Of a stretch of DNA of 64,000 nucleotides, positions 53,714 to 63,090 are shown one piece after another. Origin of the DNA: Marixanthomonas sp002364245 (GTDB lineage Bacteria; Bacteroidota; Bacteroidia; Flavobacteriales; Flavobacteriaceae). A program made the position numbers and the translations under genes. Each line of letters opens with the position of its first letter. Position 1 is the stretch's first letter. The notes below the pieces were generated by a model, which ran no database searches, had not been told where the DNA came from, and saw nothing but the letters and a program-made list of their open reading frames with translations. The DNA lies in NCBI GenBank assembly GCA_963973455.1, contig CAXAZF010000002.1, forward strand, positions 124,001 to 188,000, written 5' to 3'.

Positions 53714-53721
53714 CAAATATA
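53714..53721 (-). promoter_or_regulatory. rimP: -7 element of the rimP-nusA-infB operon
   Basis: The minus strand reads TATATTTG followed by C, matching TAnnTTTG. The transcript would begin near 53707, so the leader is about 60 bases and includes the hairpin at 53667-53688. No TTG is present at the usual distance. Confidence 0.55.
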
Positions 53722-53761
53722 ATACAAATTTTAATATTATAAAAATGAGCGCCTACCAATT

Positions 53762-53769
53762 TATTTTTG
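53762..53769 (+). promoter_or_regulatory. -7 element of the universal stress protein gene
   Basis: TATTTTTG matches TAnnTTTG, with transcription expected near 53776. This makes the in-frame ATG at 53767 unlikely and supports the start at 53812. Confidence 0.45.
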
Positions 53770-53811
53770 TATTTTAATGGTACGAAAAAACACCTTCCAA
53801 AAACCACGCCT

Positions 53812-54633
53812 ATGAAACGAATTTTAGTACCCACCGACTTCTCACCTCAAGCAGAAAATGCACTAAAAGTTGCCGTACAAATGGCAAAAAAACACGCCAG
53901 TGAAATTTATTTATTTCATACTGTAGAGCTGCCAAGTCATCTTGCTACCGCAGCTAATACTAGTGCATTACCAGAATCCATTTATTTTATAAAACTAACC
54001 GAAAAGCGGTTTTCGGACCTTATGAAACGCCCCTATTTGGAAGACGTAGATATAACTCAAACCATAGGCCATGGCGAAATCTATGATGATATTCTCAATG
54101 CGGTAAAAGAAAAAAATATAGACCTCATCGTTATGGGCTCGCACGGCGCCAGTGGATTTAAAGAAATGTTTATAGGTAGTAACACCGAAAAAGTGGTTCG
54201 GACTTCAGAAATTCCTGTTTTGGTTATTAAAAATGAACACGAAAAATTTAAAGTTAATGACTTTGTTTTTGCAACCGATTTTTCTGAAGAGTGCCGTACC
54301 CCATTTAGCAAAGCTCAAAAATTTGCAGATACGTTAGGTGCCAAAATACACTTGTTATATGTAAACACCCCCAGTGGCTTTAAAACCTCGACCGATGCCC
54401 ATAAGATTATGAACAATTTCATTAAAGGGATGGGTGCTGAGAACTACACGCTGAATGTTTACAATGAGACCTCTGTTGAAAAAGGGATTTTAAATTTCAC
54501 CAAGGAGAACAACTACCAATTAATAGGAATGAGTACACACGGCCGAAAAGGTTTATCGCACTTTTTTAATGGTAGTATTAGTGAAGATTTAGTAAACCAC
54601 GCTAATATGCCTGTTGTAACATTTAAAATTTAA
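53812..54633 (+). CDS. Tandem universal stress protein (two Usp domains)
   Basis: The start at 53812 (273 aa, MKRILVPTDFSPQAENALK) gives the canonical first strand of a Usp domain. Two domains are fused. The first (about 1-142) has GSHGASGFKEMFIGSNTEKV, the nucleotide-binding G-2x-G-9x-G-[ST] motif. The second (about 150-273) keeps STHGRKGLSHFFNGSISE with similar spacing. Tandem Usp proteins act in stress survival, though a specific role here is not visible. It ends in a TAATG overlap with the lipoprotein gene, so the two are likely made together. Confidence 0.93.
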   Translation: MKRILVPTDFSPQAENALKVAVQMAKKHASEIYLFHTVELPSHLATAANTSALPESIYFIKLTEKRFSDLMKRPYLEDVDITQTIGHGEIYDDILNAVKEKNIDLIVMGSHGASGFKEMFIGSNTEKVVRTSEIPVLVIKNEHEKFKVNDFVFATDFSEECRTPFSKAQKFADTLGAKIHLLYVNTPSGFKTSTDAHKIMNNFIKGMGAENYTLNVYNETSVEKGILNFTKENNYQLIGMSTHGRKGLSHFFNGSISEDLVNHANMPVVTFKI

Positions 54634-55208
54634 TGAAACACACTTTATATTTTATTTTTGTTTTTTTATTAAGTTGTGGGACTCCAAAAAAGAAAGAAAA
54701 AAATATTATTGGCGACCCAAAACCAGTTAAAACTGAAACCACAAAGCCCGAAATTCCCGAAGGTGCTGTTACAGCAGATTTTAATGGCAACAAAACCCCT
54801 TTTTATGGTTTTGTAAAAAAAGTGGACTTACAAAAAGGTATCACAACCATTGCTTTTGAAGGAAACCAGTATCCAGCTATTGAAATTCCTAAAAGTTATG
54901 GCGCTATTTTAGACACCTTAAAAATGAAAGGAATTGACAGGGACTTGTTGTTAGCAACAGTAAAGCTAAAAGACACTAGTTTCAATAAATATTATCTCTA
55001 TAAACTACAAAACAAAGGGTGGAAACCTGTGGTAAATGGTTTTGCCATCCATAAAAGTAATCGCCCGGACACCTTGCGGCCCATTGCTATAGACCTTAAA
55101 GATTCTACCAAGGTAATACGTTACTATTCAGTTTTTGACTTAGATAAAAGTTCTGAAAGTGGATACACTTGGAAGTTGCTCCAAGAAACAATCCCTATGG
55201 AAAATTAA
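54633..55208 (+). CDS. Lipoprotein of unknown function, coupled to the Usp gene
   Basis: This 191-aa protein has a lipoprotein signal: a hydrophobic N-terminus and FLLSC at residues 11-15, followed by a Lys-rich stretch. The mature part has no family I know and is moderately rich in Lys and Thr with beta-type segments. Its ATG overlaps the Usp stop codon (TAATG), suggesting translational coupling. It converges on the ligase gene with a gap of 13 bases and only a weak hairpin between. The call as a lipoprotein rests on the visible lipobox alone. Confidence 0.72.
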   Translation: MKHTLYFIFVFLLSCGTPKKKEKNIIGDPKPVKTETTKPEIPEGAVTADFNGNKTPFYGFVKKVDLQKGITTIAFEGNQYPAIEIPKSYGAILDTLKMKGIDRDLLLATVKLKDTSFNKYYLYKLQNKGWKPVVNGFAIHKSNRPDTLRPIAIDLKDSTKVIRYYSVFDLDKSSESGYTWKLLQETIPMEN

Positions 55209-55221
55209 AAGACAGTAAAAC

Positions 55222-56508
55222 CTATCTTTTATCAATTATAACCTGCGGTTTTCTATCCGTCTTTGACTTTCTCAATGCTTCAATCACCTCTACTTTTTCA
55301 AAAACTAATTGCGGTGTAACCCTTAACTTTGCTCTAAAGTGATCTCTAACATCAGTAATTAATTTTTCTGAAGGATTTTCTGAAGCTATTTTCAGTAAAA
55401 TTTCATCCGTACCCAAATCGTTGGTTGAAATTTCAATTATAAAAGTTTCTACAGCTTCAAAATGATTCAACACATTTAGCATAGCTGGCGGATAAAGGGT
55501 GGTCCCTTTATATTTTATCATCTGTTTTTTTCTACCAACAATAGGCCCTAAACGCATTGTATTCCTTCCACAGGAACACGGTTTAGGATGTACTTTAAGC
55601 ATATCACCGGTTTTAAAGCGCAATAACGGCATTCCTTCCACTCCTAACGTGGTTATAGCCAATTCGCCTACTTCGCCTTCTTTAACAGGTTTATTTTCGT
55701 CGTTTAATATTTCAGTAATAATTAATTCTGGATGATGGTGCCCGCCAAAATGGGCCTCGCATTCATTAAAAGCGGTGCTCATTTCGGTAGAAGCATAGGT
55801 GGAAAAAAGCTCGATATCCCATTTAGACTTTATTTTTTCGGAAAGAACATTCAAGGTAAAATCTTGGTTTCTGATTGGCTCTCCAATACAAATAGCTGCT
55901 TTCACACTTGTTTTGTTTATATCAATATTGTGTATTTCAGCATAGGTTATTAGTTTCAGTAAAAAGGAAGGAACCGTAATCAAATACGTGGGTTGAAATT
56001 TTAAAATAGAATCCCATTGCAATTCGGGCACACCAGAACCTACACGAATAATTCCAGCGCCCAGTTTTCGAGCGCCTAAAAAATAAGCCATTCCTGCCAT
56101 AAAGCGACGATCCATCGTAGTCATTAATTGAATGGTATCGTCTTTCGTTAGCCCTGAACACGCAAACGAAATTGCTTCGTTATACGCCAATCGGTCTAAA
56201 TCGGCATCGGTTAAACCAACTACTACCGGCTCACCCAAGGTTCCAGAAGTGGTAACATAATCTATTATTTTCTGCTTAGGGACACATAAAAAATCTTCAT
56301 TATGCTTTTGCAGATCATCCTTAGTAGTCACCGGAATACGCTGCAAATCCGCTAAGGTTTTTATATGCTCTGGCAGGATGTTATGTGTTTCAAATAGCTT
56401 TTTGTAAAATGGGGAATTACCATTAACATAGCTCACTACTTTTTTAAGCTTTTCTTCCTGAAAGCGTTTAATTTCTTCATTTGATGCTCTTTCTATTTCA
56501 GGAATCAT
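55222..56508 (-). CDS. Adenylate-forming ligase of the phenylacetate-CoA ligase type
   Basis: This 428-aa enzyme belongs to the acyl-adenylate superfamily, closest to phenylacetate-CoA ligase. It has YVTTSGTLGEPVVVG (the Ser/Thr/Gly-rich P-loop, about residues 85-99), an STYASTE motif, and GELAITTLGVEGMPLLRFKTGD with the family's Asp. A CSCGR stretch is typical of this branch and is followed by a C-terminal domain. Enzymes of this type activate aromatic acids, which suits an aryl-polyene or flexirubin pathway. It overlaps the C45 gene by 1 base (TAATG). Substrate is not identified. Confidence 0.9.
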   Translation of the reverse strand: MIPEIERASNEEIKRFQEEKLKKVVSYVNGNSPFYKKLFETHNILPEHIKTLADLQRIPVTTKDDLQKHNEDFLCVPKQKIIDYVTTSGTLGEPVVVGLTDADLDRLAYNEAISFACSGLTKDDTIQLMTTMDRRFMAGMAYFLGARKLGAGIIRVGSGVPELQWDSILKFQPTYLITVPSFLLKLITYAEIHNIDINKTSVKAAICIGEPIRNQDFTLNVLSEKIKSKWDIELFSTYASTEMSTAFNECEAHFGGHHHPELIITEILNDENKPVKEGEVGELAITTLGVEGMPLLRFKTGDMLKVHPKPCSCGRNTMRLGPIVGRKKQMIKYKGTTLYPPAMLNVLNHFEAVETFIIEISTNDLGTDEILLKIASENPSEKLITDVRDHFRAKLRVTPQLVFEKVEVIEALRKSKTDRKPQVIIDKR

Positions 56509-58187
56509 TAGCGTAATTTTCGTTTTGTTTTTTTAAGATATTTTTCTACTTTTTCTTCGTCCGGCACCGTGGTAATTTCTTTACTTTTTGCCAAAGTAAA
56601 GGCTTTTAAGGCTTTTTCGTACTGTTGATGCTCGTAATAATACCTCCCCACTAAAAAGTGTGCTTTCCAATACTCAGGGTTTAAAGACTGTAATTTTATT
56701 AATTGAGCAGCACCTATTTCAGTTTCTTCTTCTAAGGCTATTTCTACTTTACTTTCTAAAATACGATAGGCTTGATAATCTTTAAATTCTTGGGAATGTA
56801 CAAAAGGATCTTCAGTAATGATAAAGTTTTCTTCTGAAATAGGCTGACCTGAAATTCCCCTATTCTGATTAAAAATAGCGTTCAAATCATACGCAACAAA
56901 CTCCCCTAATTGATATGGGTTTGAAGACACCCAAACAGTTAAATTTTCTGGCTGAAAAACAATCCCGTGATGCGCCAATAATTGATTTAGTGCTTTTTCA
57001 TTTCCGTAACCCAAAGGTATATTATCTAATCCCTTTTTATTCCGAAGAATAGCAACGGCTTCAGCAGGGTTTATTTTAGGTTCTTCATCTAGTAATTCTT
57101 CCATCCTATCAAATCGGTATTGCGAATGGCTTTCTTCAATCCACTTCAAGTTTTTACGATCGTTAGCAAAGGTTTCACTCTGGAAATGATTGGAACAAAT
57201 TAATTCGCTCGTATTCTCCACTTTGTATACGCCTAAATCATTTGGCGACACTTCAATTATAGCTGCTTTTCCATCGTTGGCGCTGCCTACAAAAATAGCT
57301 TCGGAAACAAAAACTTCTCTCTTTTTTGCAATTTCAATGGCTTCTTCAATCGTAGACGCGTATTGTAAAATCTCTCGCGTCACCAACGAAATAGGTGCTT
57401 TTGCCACTAACGGAATATCCGACTTCCCAGCGTTGATGGTCACGGTCAACCCTTGATTGTTCATCCCTGAAACCACACCCATCATCCCACCCCAAGTAAC
57501 CGACATAAATGGATAGCCTTGATTGGGCTTTACAAAAGCGATTATTTTATCTTCGGCAAAGGCATCGCCTGCGTAAAAATCGAAATTACGAGCGATGAGT
57601 AGGTTGCCGTCTTCCGATTTATCACCCCAAACAGCAAAAGAGCTACAGCCTACCAACGCCAAGTCTTTTAATGCGTGCCCAATGTCGTGCGCACCATGCA
57701 AGTATAATGCTCTTAAATATGGGGGTGCAATGTTGTTGAATTCATTTGAAGCGTAGCGGGAAACGCCATAGATTTCAGTTTTGTATTCTTCGGTAACATG
57801 TTTGTAGAGCTTGCGGTTGTACCACGATAGAAATTTCCGAAGGAAGTTTTGTTTCCCTTTTGAAGGAACCAACTCCCCAACTTTATTTAAAAACACCCGC
57901 TCTTGCTTTTGAAGCAATTCTCTCGTCAAACTTCCGGTTAACAAGCCTATTTCCAGTGGGTCGCCTTCTACATACAATTCCCATTGGCCGTGTTTGTTTT
58001 TGGTAAGAAAGTTGTTTCCGGCAACGTAGGTAGAATCGTTTATAATTTCCCGTTCAGGGATGTTTGCATCATACTGACTGATATCCGGTCGATCTTCCAA
58101 CGATTTTTTTACGCCACAAGAAACCAGCACTAAAAAAAATGATAGCCAAATAAAATAGTTTATAGCAGTTTGATTATGCATTATCAT
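56508..58187 (-). CDS. Peptidase C45/acyltransferase-like lipoprotein with TPR-like C-terminus
   Basis: The 559-aa product has a lipoprotein leader (SFFLVLVSC, lipid-modified Cys near residue 24) and a central domain of the C45/acyl-CoA:6-APA acyltransferase family. These are N-terminal-nucleophile enzymes. The conserved Cys lies near residue 180 in the GCSSFAVWGD context and would need self-cleavage, which is unusual together with a lipid anchor. A C-terminal part (about 470-559) looks like tetratricopeptide helices (YYEHQQYEKALKAFTLAKS). In flexirubin-type clusters such genes are thought to act in acylation, which is inferred here from synteny. Its start overlaps the cupin gene by 14 bases. 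Confidence 0.85.
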   Translation of the reverse strand: MIMHNQTAINYFIWLSFFLVLVSCGVKKSLEDRPDISQYDANIPEREIINDSTYVAGNNFLTKNKHGQWELYVEGDPLEIGLLTGSLTRELLQKQERVFLNKVGELVPSKGKQNFLRKFLSWYNRKLYKHVTEEYKTEIYGVSRYASNEFNNIAPPYLRALYLHGAHDIGHALKDLALVGCSSFAVWGDKSEDGNLLIARNFDFYAGDAFAEDKIIAFVKPNQGYPFMSVTWGGMMGVVSGMNNQGLTVTINAGKSDIPLVAKAPISLVTREILQYASTIEEAIEIAKKREVFVSEAIFVGSANDGKAAIIEVSPNDLGVYKVENTSELICSNHFQSETFANDRKNLKWIEESHSQYRFDRMEELLDEEPKINPAEAVAILRNKKGLDNIPLGYGNEKALNQLLAHHGIVFQPENLTVWVSSNPYQLGEFVAYDLNAIFNQNRGISGQPISEENFIITEDPFVHSQEFKDYQAYRILESKVEIALEEETEIGAAQLIKLQSLNPEYWKAHFLVGRYYYEHQQYEKALKAFTLAKSKEITTVPDEEKVEKYLKKTKRKLR

Positions 58188-59058
58188 TTTGCTTTTTAAA
58201 CTTTTTATTAACTCGTTTTATCATACTGCTTTCTTTATAGTCCACCCATTTGCTGCCAGCCACATACCGCATGATGTTTTCGAAATTTCGCATAAACAAC
58301 AGATTTGATAGCAGTTCTCCTAGTTTTTTAAGTTTCCGTGGAAATGCGCGAAGCGTAATAGAAAAACCAGCATCTTCATACGTAATATAATGCCAATAAC
58401 CACTTGGCATATATAGCGCATCGCCGTGTTTCATTTCTACTGAAATCCCTTCTGCTTGTTGCAAAGCAGGATAGGTTGTAAAATCTGGATTGTCCATATC
58501 AATCGCTTCAATATTATGAACCGTAAAGGGCACTCTGTAAAGATTCTTTGCTTGTTTAGGTTCAAACAACATAGCCTTTTTGGTTCCATGAAAATGCACG
58601 TGCAGCAAATCGGCTAGGTCCATATCGTAATGTGCCAATACTTTTGAACCTTTTCCGCCGAAAAACATCACGGGAAGTTTTTTAAAAAACGGTAACCCAA
58701 TATCAGGATAATCAAAATCTTTGGTCAACTCTGGCATTTTCTGAAGCACATTATAAAAGAACATCCGCAAATCGGTTGGACCCGCTTTTAACAGCTCGAT
58801 ATAATCATACAACTTCATTTTTTTAGCTGGCACGACAGACTTTTTATGTCCTTTGGTTGGTTTGTTGTTGTACAGCGGCACATTTTGGTCACCAGCTAAC
58901 TGTTGAATATACTCTAAATTCCATTTTTCGTAAGCAGGCCATTCTTTTGCAAAACCTTCAATTAAAACAGGACGCTGCGGTTTGTAATGGTTTTTTACAA
59001 ATTCCTCTTTGGTGATGGATGGCACACGTTTTATTGGTGTAGTTTTAATGGTTCCCAT
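58174..59058 (-). CDS. Cupin-like (JmjC-type) protein
   Basis: This 294-aa protein has the cupin_8/JmjC-like fold: KEFVKNHYKPQRPVLIEGF at the N-terminus, then FFGGKGSKVLAHYDMDLADLL carrying the H-x-D metal pair, and the GDALYMPSGYWHYI region with the later His. This metal-binding set suggests a 2-oxoglutarate/Fe(II) oxygenase, though the substrate is unknown. It is 6 bases downstream of the MMPL exporter gene and overlaps the C45 gene. A role in pigment tailoring is only suggested by its place in the cluster. Confidence 0.86.
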   Translation of the reverse strand: MGTIKTTPIKRVPSITKEEFVKNHYKPQRPVLIEGFAKEWPAYEKWNLEYIQQLAGDQNVPLYNNKPTKGHKKSVVPAKKMKLYDYIELLKAGPTDLRMFFYNVLQKMPELTKDFDYPDIGLPFFKKLPVMFFGGKGSKVLAHYDMDLADLLHVHFHGTKKAMLFEPKQAKNLYRVPFTVHNIEAIDMDNPDFTTYPALQQAEGISVEMKHGDALYMPSGYWHYITYEDAGFSITLRAFPRKLKKLGELLSNLLFMRNFENIMRYVAGSKWVDYKESSMIKRVNKKFKKQNDNA

Positions 59059-59064
59059 TACGTA

Positions 59065-61485
59065 TTATTTCTTTTTAAAAATAAGAAGATTAAACAACAA
59101 AGGCTGAACGATAAACGCAATTAACACAGCCGAAAAAATACCGATTACCGAAACCAAAGCAACCGAACGCAAGGCAGGATGTTTGGCAAAAACCAAGACC
59201 CCAACCCCCAAAATAGTCGTGATTACTGAAAGCAATATCGCCGTTTTATGCGTTGCCAAGGTCGTTTTGCGTTCTTCGTTTAATAAAGCATTGGTGATAA
59301 AAATGCTGTAATCTACGCCCAACCCAAAGATAAAAGCTGAAATTATACTATTAAAGACATTAAATTGTAATTGAAATACGCCCATAACCCCGATGGTCAA
59401 CAGCCACGTTAGACAAATAGGAACGGTTGTTACAACAACTAATTTCCAGTTTCGGTAAAACAACAATAAAGCCAAGACAACCACGCCAAAACAAAACCAC
59501 AGCAGAGTGTTAAAATCATTTTGTAAAGTATTTAGCAAGGTTTCGTTTAATTGTTTCCGGTCAATTACTACTGTATTTTGAAGTTGCTCCACCTTTGTTT
59601 GAAGCGCCTCTATTTGGTTTTCATCTGTTTTTACTACGGAAGTCACCGTTACAAATTCATTTTTTTCTGAAATGTAATCTGCAATCATGTTGCTTCCAAA
59701 TTCAAGATAGTCAGATAACTCCAAAGGTTTAAAGTTTGAATTTAAATGGTTGTAAAATGATGCAAATGCATTCGGTTTAAATCCTAATGCTTCCGAAGTG
59801 CTGTTAATGGAACTTGCAACATTCTCAAGTCGTTCTGATTTCCAAAACTGATTCCATTCCTGAATCTTCTCGCTTTGCTTTTCTTCCGAAGCAACCAAAC
59901 CGCCTACTGAGTTAAACGCTTCAATTTCTGAGCTTTTTTCTAAGCCTTTCAGTAAACTATAAACTGAATCGTTTTGCTGTAATGCTCTTTCTAACGTAGC
60001 TCCATACGTAGCGACATACACCGACTTTGAAACAGAATTTGTTATGCTTTCAAGTTCTTTTTCGGCTTTAACGAGCTGCTCTGGTTTGTAGTTTAATTGC
60101 TCTAAATCTTTATTGAATTCAACCGAGTTATAACTAAAGCAACTTATCACTAACAAAACAGCTAGACAAACGACCACCACTTTGTTTTTATGTATGGGAT
60201 AGACTGTAAAACGATTAAAAACGGTTTTCTTTTTTGTATTTGAAATTGCCTTCTTTTTATACACCTGCGGAATAAACAACAACGCCATAACCGAAGCCCC
60301 CAATACACTTACAGCAGCAAAAATCCCCAAATCTTGCAATGCTTGCGAATTGATAAAAAGCAAACATAGAAAAGCCAAAGCCGTTGTCAAACTGCTCATT
60401 AATATAGGCTTGGTAATGCTTTTGTATAATTGCTTGCCGGTTTCGCCATTTTTTATGTGTGTAAGAATATGCAAAGAATAATCTAAGGTAATCCCCAACA
60501 AAATCGAGCCAATCCCCAACGAAATAGCCGAAAGTTGCGGCCTAATCAATACCAAAAAAGCAACCGATACTAACGCGCCAAAAATGGTAGGAAATAAAAT
60601 AATTAAAGGAATCCAAACACTGCGGTAAAAGCCGATAAAAACTAGCAATAGAATGGTTAATGCAATCCCGATGGTAAGTTGAATATCACTCTTTATTTGT
60701 TTTGCGTTTGCAGCAGCAATAAAGGCCGCTCCATAATAATCACTTGTTACTTTTCTAGCAAATGTTGTATTTAATTGCTCTTGAAGTTGGTATAATTTCT
60801 CAGTGAAAACGGTATTTTTTTTTGAATCGGATGAAGGAAATTTTGGGATGATGAATAACAAAATATGTTGCTCATCTTCGGTCATTACAAAGCCATTTTG
60901 TAATTTAAATCCCTCTTCAACCCCTATATTTTTTAGATTTTGTAATGCTAAGTTAGTAAGGTGAAGCGGATCGTTTAGGGTTTGTTTTTTTGCAAGCATT
61001 CCAGAAGGGGAAATCAAGGTTTTGTAGTTCTCCTCCATGGTTATGGCAATGCTATCTTCAGATAAATTTCTTTTCAGAATTGTATAATCTGTCTCTGTAA
61101 AAAACAACGGAAGATTATCATATACAAAGTCCAAAGTTTCAAAAAGTGCTTCTTCTTTCGCAGTACCTTGAATGTTTTTAATGTAGTCTCCTTTAAGTGA
61201 ATTTAGACTGTCCTTTAGTTCCGAAGCATAATCAACCAGATCCTCGGTCGTCCCGTTTTCTTTTTTGATGTTTACAATCACTTTATCGGTAAAACGGATG
61301 TTCTTTAAAACCTTCTGAAATTGTTCATTTTCTGAATTTGAAGGGATTAATTTAGAAATATCTTCTTCAAAAGAAACTTGAAATGCTATAGAAGCCAATC
61401 CGGTACACACTACAGCCAAAACAATAAAAAAGACTGCTTTCTGCTTCTGAATCGATGTGTATAGCTTGAAGAAGAATCTATCCAT
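59065..61485 (-). CDS. MMPL/RND-family exporter
   Basis: This 806-aa membrane protein has the two-fold RND plan: about twelve transmembrane helices in two sets of six, each with a large periplasmic domain (about 35-260 and 435-640). Typical stretches are ILLGITLDYSLHILTH in the first half and FIFGLGVDYSIFITNALL in the second. In aryl-polyene and flexirubin clusters MMPL proteins move the lipid-like product to the outer membrane, together with a LolA-type carrier, which is also present here. It overlaps the GT2 gene by 8 bases, so the genes are probably coupled. Confidence 0.93.
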   Translation of the reverse strand: MDRFFFKLYTSIQKQKAVFFIVLAVVCTGLASIAFQVSFEEDISKLIPSNSENEQFQKVLKNIRFTDKVIVNIKKENGTTEDLVDYASELKDSLNSLKGDYIKNIQGTAKEEALFETLDFVYDNLPLFFTETDYTILKRNLSEDSIAITMEENYKTLISPSGMLAKKQTLNDPLHLTNLALQNLKNIGVEEGFKLQNGFVMTEDEQHILLFIIPKFPSSDSKKNTVFTEKLYQLQEQLNTTFARKVTSDYYGAAFIAAANAKQIKSDIQLTIGIALTILLLVFIGFYRSVWIPLIILFPTIFGALVSVAFLVLIRPQLSAISLGIGSILLGITLDYSLHILTHIKNGETGKQLYKSITKPILMSSLTTALAFLCLLFINSQALQDLGIFAAVSVLGASVMALLFIPQVYKKKAISNTKKKTVFNRFTVYPIHKNKVVVVCLAVLLVISCFSYNSVEFNKDLEQLNYKPEQLVKAEKELESITNSVSKSVYVATYGATLERALQQNDSVYSLLKGLEKSSEIEAFNSVGGLVASEEKQSEKIQEWNQFWKSERLENVASSINSTSEALGFKPNAFASFYNHLNSNFKPLELSDYLEFGSNMIADYISEKNEFVTVTSVVKTDENQIEALQTKVEQLQNTVVIDRKQLNETLLNTLQNDFNTLLWFCFGVVVLALLLFYRNWKLVVVTTVPICLTWLLTIGVMGVFQLQFNVFNSIISAFIFGLGVDYSIFITNALLNEERKTTLATHKTAILLSVITTILGVGVLVFAKHPALRSVALVSVIGIFSAVLIAFIVQPLLFNLLIFKKK

Positions 61486-62707
61486 CTGGCTGTATTTTCT
61501 TAGTATCGAAAAGGTAAAAACCTAAATATGACAAACTTCCCAAAATAACTGCAGCTCCAACCGAAAGCGTGATGCTACCAATAAAATAAGCCTTTAACGA
61601 AGTAATCACTTCAAAATTATTGGTTACACTTGCTAATGTAACTTCATTATCTTGTCCCAAAACCCAATATCCTGTGGTTAAACTAGCTAAAAACACAAAC
61701 GGAATAAATGGCGGCAAGCTTATGTTTGAAAAAGCGAAGGCAATCACTTTGTTCAACTTTAAAACTATCGCGAGAAATATGACGATTACGGTATGAAAAC
61801 CCCAAAGCGGCGACAACCCTATGAAAAGTCCCAACGCTACCGAAAGTGCTTTTTTTTCAGGGGAATCGTTGTTTCTTAAAAACTCTTCATTCAGGAAGCG
61901 GCGGATTCCTTTTTTTTTTAGTTTTCTAAAGAAATCACGCGGACGGATATAAAAATACTTAACAATCAAGAACCAAATAATCAAAATGGTAATTCGGGCA
62001 ATATCCATAAACGGCCTGAAATGCGAAACGCGTTCTTCTAGATCATACAATACTTGAATAGGCACATTTTTCACCGAAATTCCAGCCCAATGTGCCTTAA
62101 CGAGCACCTCAACTTCAAATTCAAATTTTTTAGTATTTCTGAAAAAGTTAATATCCTTCAACGCTTTTATTGGATACAATCTAAAACCAGCTTGTGTGTC
62201 GTGCAATTCCAAATCGGTTACTGCTTTTACCCAAAAACTAGACACTTTATTGCCTTTTCGGCTTTGGGCGAGCACATCGGCTTCATTCATATTTCGGTCG
62301 CCAATTAACAACAAATTTTTAGTTTCCGAAGTATCCAATGCATCAATAAAAACTGGAATATCCGATGGAAAATGTTGCCCATCACTATCTAATGTAATGG
62401 CATAATTAAAACCCAAAGAAACGGCATGTTTAAAGCCTTTTTTTAGCGCATATCCTTTTCCTTGATTTTTGTTGATATGAATTTGTTCAATTTGCGGGTA
62501 AGCTGAGAGAATTTGAAGTGTTTCATCGGTAGAACCGTCATTGACCAAAACCACATCGTCAGTATATTCCAAAACACCGTCCAAAACACGTTTTAGCGTT
62601 TTATAATTATTGTACGTTGGTATCAACACACAGCAGTTATACTGCTTGAGTTTTTGGGTTATTTCAGGATGAATGTGTTGAGTTGTATGTTGTTCAGCCC
62701 TTTTCAT
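61478..62707 (-). CDS. GT2 glycosyltransferase fused to DUF2062
   Basis: Starting at 62707 (409 aa, MKRAEQ), the N-terminal domain (about 25-230) is a family 2 glycosyltransferase with VLIPTYNNYKTLKRVLDGVL, VNDGSTDET and TLDSDGQH. It resembles the dolichol-phosphate-mannose synthase type. The C-terminal DUF2062 domain (about 280-405) has two or more membrane helices (ALGLFIGLSPLWGFHTVIVI). The fusion is usual in flavobacterial pigment clusters. It overlaps the dehydratase gene by 14 bases at its start. Donor and acceptor cannot be read from sequence. Confidence 0.9.
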   Translation of the reverse strand: MKRAEQHTTQHIHPEITQKLKQYNCCVLIPTYNNYKTLKRVLDGVLEYTDDVVLVNDGSTDETLQILSAYPQIEQIHINKNQGKGYALKKGFKHAVSLGFNYAITLDSDGQHFPSDIPVFIDALDTSETKNLLLIGDRNMNEADVLAQSRKGNKVSSFWVKAVTDLELHDTQAGFRLYPIKALKDINFFRNTKKFEFEVEVLVKAHWAGISVKNVPIQVLYDLEERVSHFRPFMDIARITILIIWFLIVKYFYIRPRDFFRKLKKKGIRRFLNEEFLRNNDSPEKKALSVALGLFIGLSPLWGFHTVIVIFLAIVLKLNKVIAFAFSNISLPPFIPFVFLASLTTGYWVLGQDNEVTLASVTNNFEVITSLKAYFIGSITLSVGAAVILGSLSYLGFYLFDTKKIQPDG

Positions 62708-63086
62708 GCACACGGTTTGTTTCCACAAAAATAGCATTACATTTTAACACTACCGTCCCATCTGGAAACGTACTCGTGCTTTTTATTTTTATTAATCCAT
62801 TTTCTCGAGTAAAAAACAAATTTACAATGAGTTTTGATTGAATTTGAGGATTCATCAAAGCTGTAAATTTTACATTCGATGCTTTTTGAAGGAAAAGAGG
62901 TGTTTCTAGATGCTCTTCGGAAAGTTCCTTAATTATTTGAAGCATACAGACACCTGGCATAACTGGGTTTTCAGGAAAATGACCTTTAAAAACTTGATGA
63001 TTTTTATCAACTTCGACCATTACCGAAATAGTAGTTTCAGCAACCACTTCTTTCTTTAAAACCTGATATAAATTGGGCAATAACAT
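62694..63086 (-). CDS. Hotdog-fold 3-hydroxyacyl-ACP dehydratase-like protein
   Basis: The start at 63086 (130 aa, MLLPNLYQVLKK) removes a poor N-terminal extension and leaves 4 bases between it and the LolA gene. The product has the FabZ-like signature GHFPENPVMPGV, with the catalytic His, near residues 35-46. The Glu of a FabZ active site is not clear, so activity is uncertain. Such proteins in polyene clusters complete chain-elongation cycles with ketosynthases, which lie outside the window. Confidence 0.88.
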   Translation of the reverse strand: MLLPNLYQVLKKEVVAETTISVMVEVDKNHQVFKGHFPENPVMPGVCMLQIIKELSEEHLETPLFLQKASNVKFTALMNPQIQSKLIVNLFFTRENGLIKIKSTSTFPDGTVVLKCNAIFVETNRVHEKG

Positions 63087-63090
63087 CTTT

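Noticed and set aside
55206..55231. Weak stem (TAAAAGA/TCTTTTA) between the lipoprotein and the ligase gene
   Set aside because: A/T-only 7 bp and overlapping both gene ends. It is too weak to call a terminator, though some end signal is expected between convergent genes.
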